Below, piece after piece: positions 63,880 to 64,000 of a stretch of 64,000 nucleotides of DNA. The notes beneath the pieces are model-generated. The model had not been told where the DNA came from and did not search any database. It saw nothing but the letters and a program-made list of their open reading frames with translations. This DNA is from Proteles cristata cristata (lineage: Eukaryota > Chordata > Mammalia > Carnivora > Hyaenidae): NCBI GenBank assembly GCA_017311185.1, contig JAESUZ010004907.1, forward strand, positions 1,116,001 through 1,180,000. Reading direction: 5' to 3'. The position numbers and the translations under genes were made by a program. Position 1 is the first letter of the stretch, and each line of letters starts with the position of its first letter.

Positions 63880-64000
63880 AAACCTTGGTATTATAGACTT
63901 AAAAGAATGCCCTTTCAATATTCACTAGTTGCCAATTTTAAGTACACCTATAGGAAGCCACAGTCGCCTCTCGAAATGTCTGTAAATGCCTGCCAAATAA

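Noticed and set aside
20824..63918. Apparent protein family: frames sharing 'MAQSVKRLTSAQVMIS'-type peptides at 20824, 28352, 41578, 42054 and 63673
   Set aside because: The shared peptide is a translation of the tRNA-like head of the SINE in one reading frame, not a gene family.
1..64000. An undescribed multi-gene system
   Set aside because: No supported gene is present, and most recognisable structure is explained by known classes of mammalian repeats.

Overview
The window reads as non-coding DNA from a carnivoran genome, most likely a cat or another feliform. The main evidence is about 34 copies of a tRNA-Lys-derived CAN/SINEC element. Their heads (gcgcctgggtggctcag, then a B-box-like ggttcgagcccc), CT-rich bodies and aaataaata tails follow the cat-type consensus rather than the dog type. 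Carnivore LINE-1 3' ends and mammal-wide MIR, L2, MaLR, hAT and Tc/mariner remnants agree with this. The species and locus cannot be fixed from the sequence alone.

No protein-coding gene can be supported. The longest open frames (167, 163, 154 and 142 codons) show no recognisable domain, no codon-level signal and no convincing splice structure. Several are antisense to repeats or are microsatellite translations. No rRNA, intact tRNA, CRISPR array or bacterial-type system is present. The only tRNA-like sequence apart from SINE heads is a broken 5' half of tRNA-Gly(UCC) near 30.57 kb.

Layout by region. 0-5 kb: two SINEs, a 214-bp hAT miniature element carrying a G-quadruplex motif, a possible old LTR and a MaLR LTR. 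5-13 kb: old LINE and ancient-repeat DNA with TG microsatellites, a LINE-1 with a 5' inversion and intact target duplication (8.8-9.3 kb), and a stack of three SINE pieces (12.2-12.6 kb). 13-23 kb: long repeat-poor stretches, broken by SINEs, a degraded Tc/mariner-type element (18.2-19.1 kb) and an old L1 3' end. 23.5-30.2 kb: layered insertions (LINE-1 in LINE-1, a 229-bp GGAA array, SINEs inside L1 and MaLR). 31-41 kb: mostly old LINE-1 ORF2 and 3'UTR remnants. 41-48 kb: young SINEs and a GC-rich unassigned block. 48-54 kb: repeat-poor DNA with a MIR cluster, an L1 3' end and a Tigger-like remnant. 54-64 kb: an SINE between approximately 80-bp direct repeats, a LINE-1 3' end, old LTR-like DNA and two SINEs inserted at one target site.

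The window therefore records insertion history rather than a working gene set. I found no undescribed biological system. The observations most worth checking are the structural ones (5' L1 inversion, repeated use of one SINE target site, the tRNA-Gly half, G4 motifs, exact tandem duplication) and a few repeat-poor islands that could be conserved regulatory DNA. Repeat family names come from recognising consensus features, not from a database search, so boundaries of old elements are good to about 20-50 bp.
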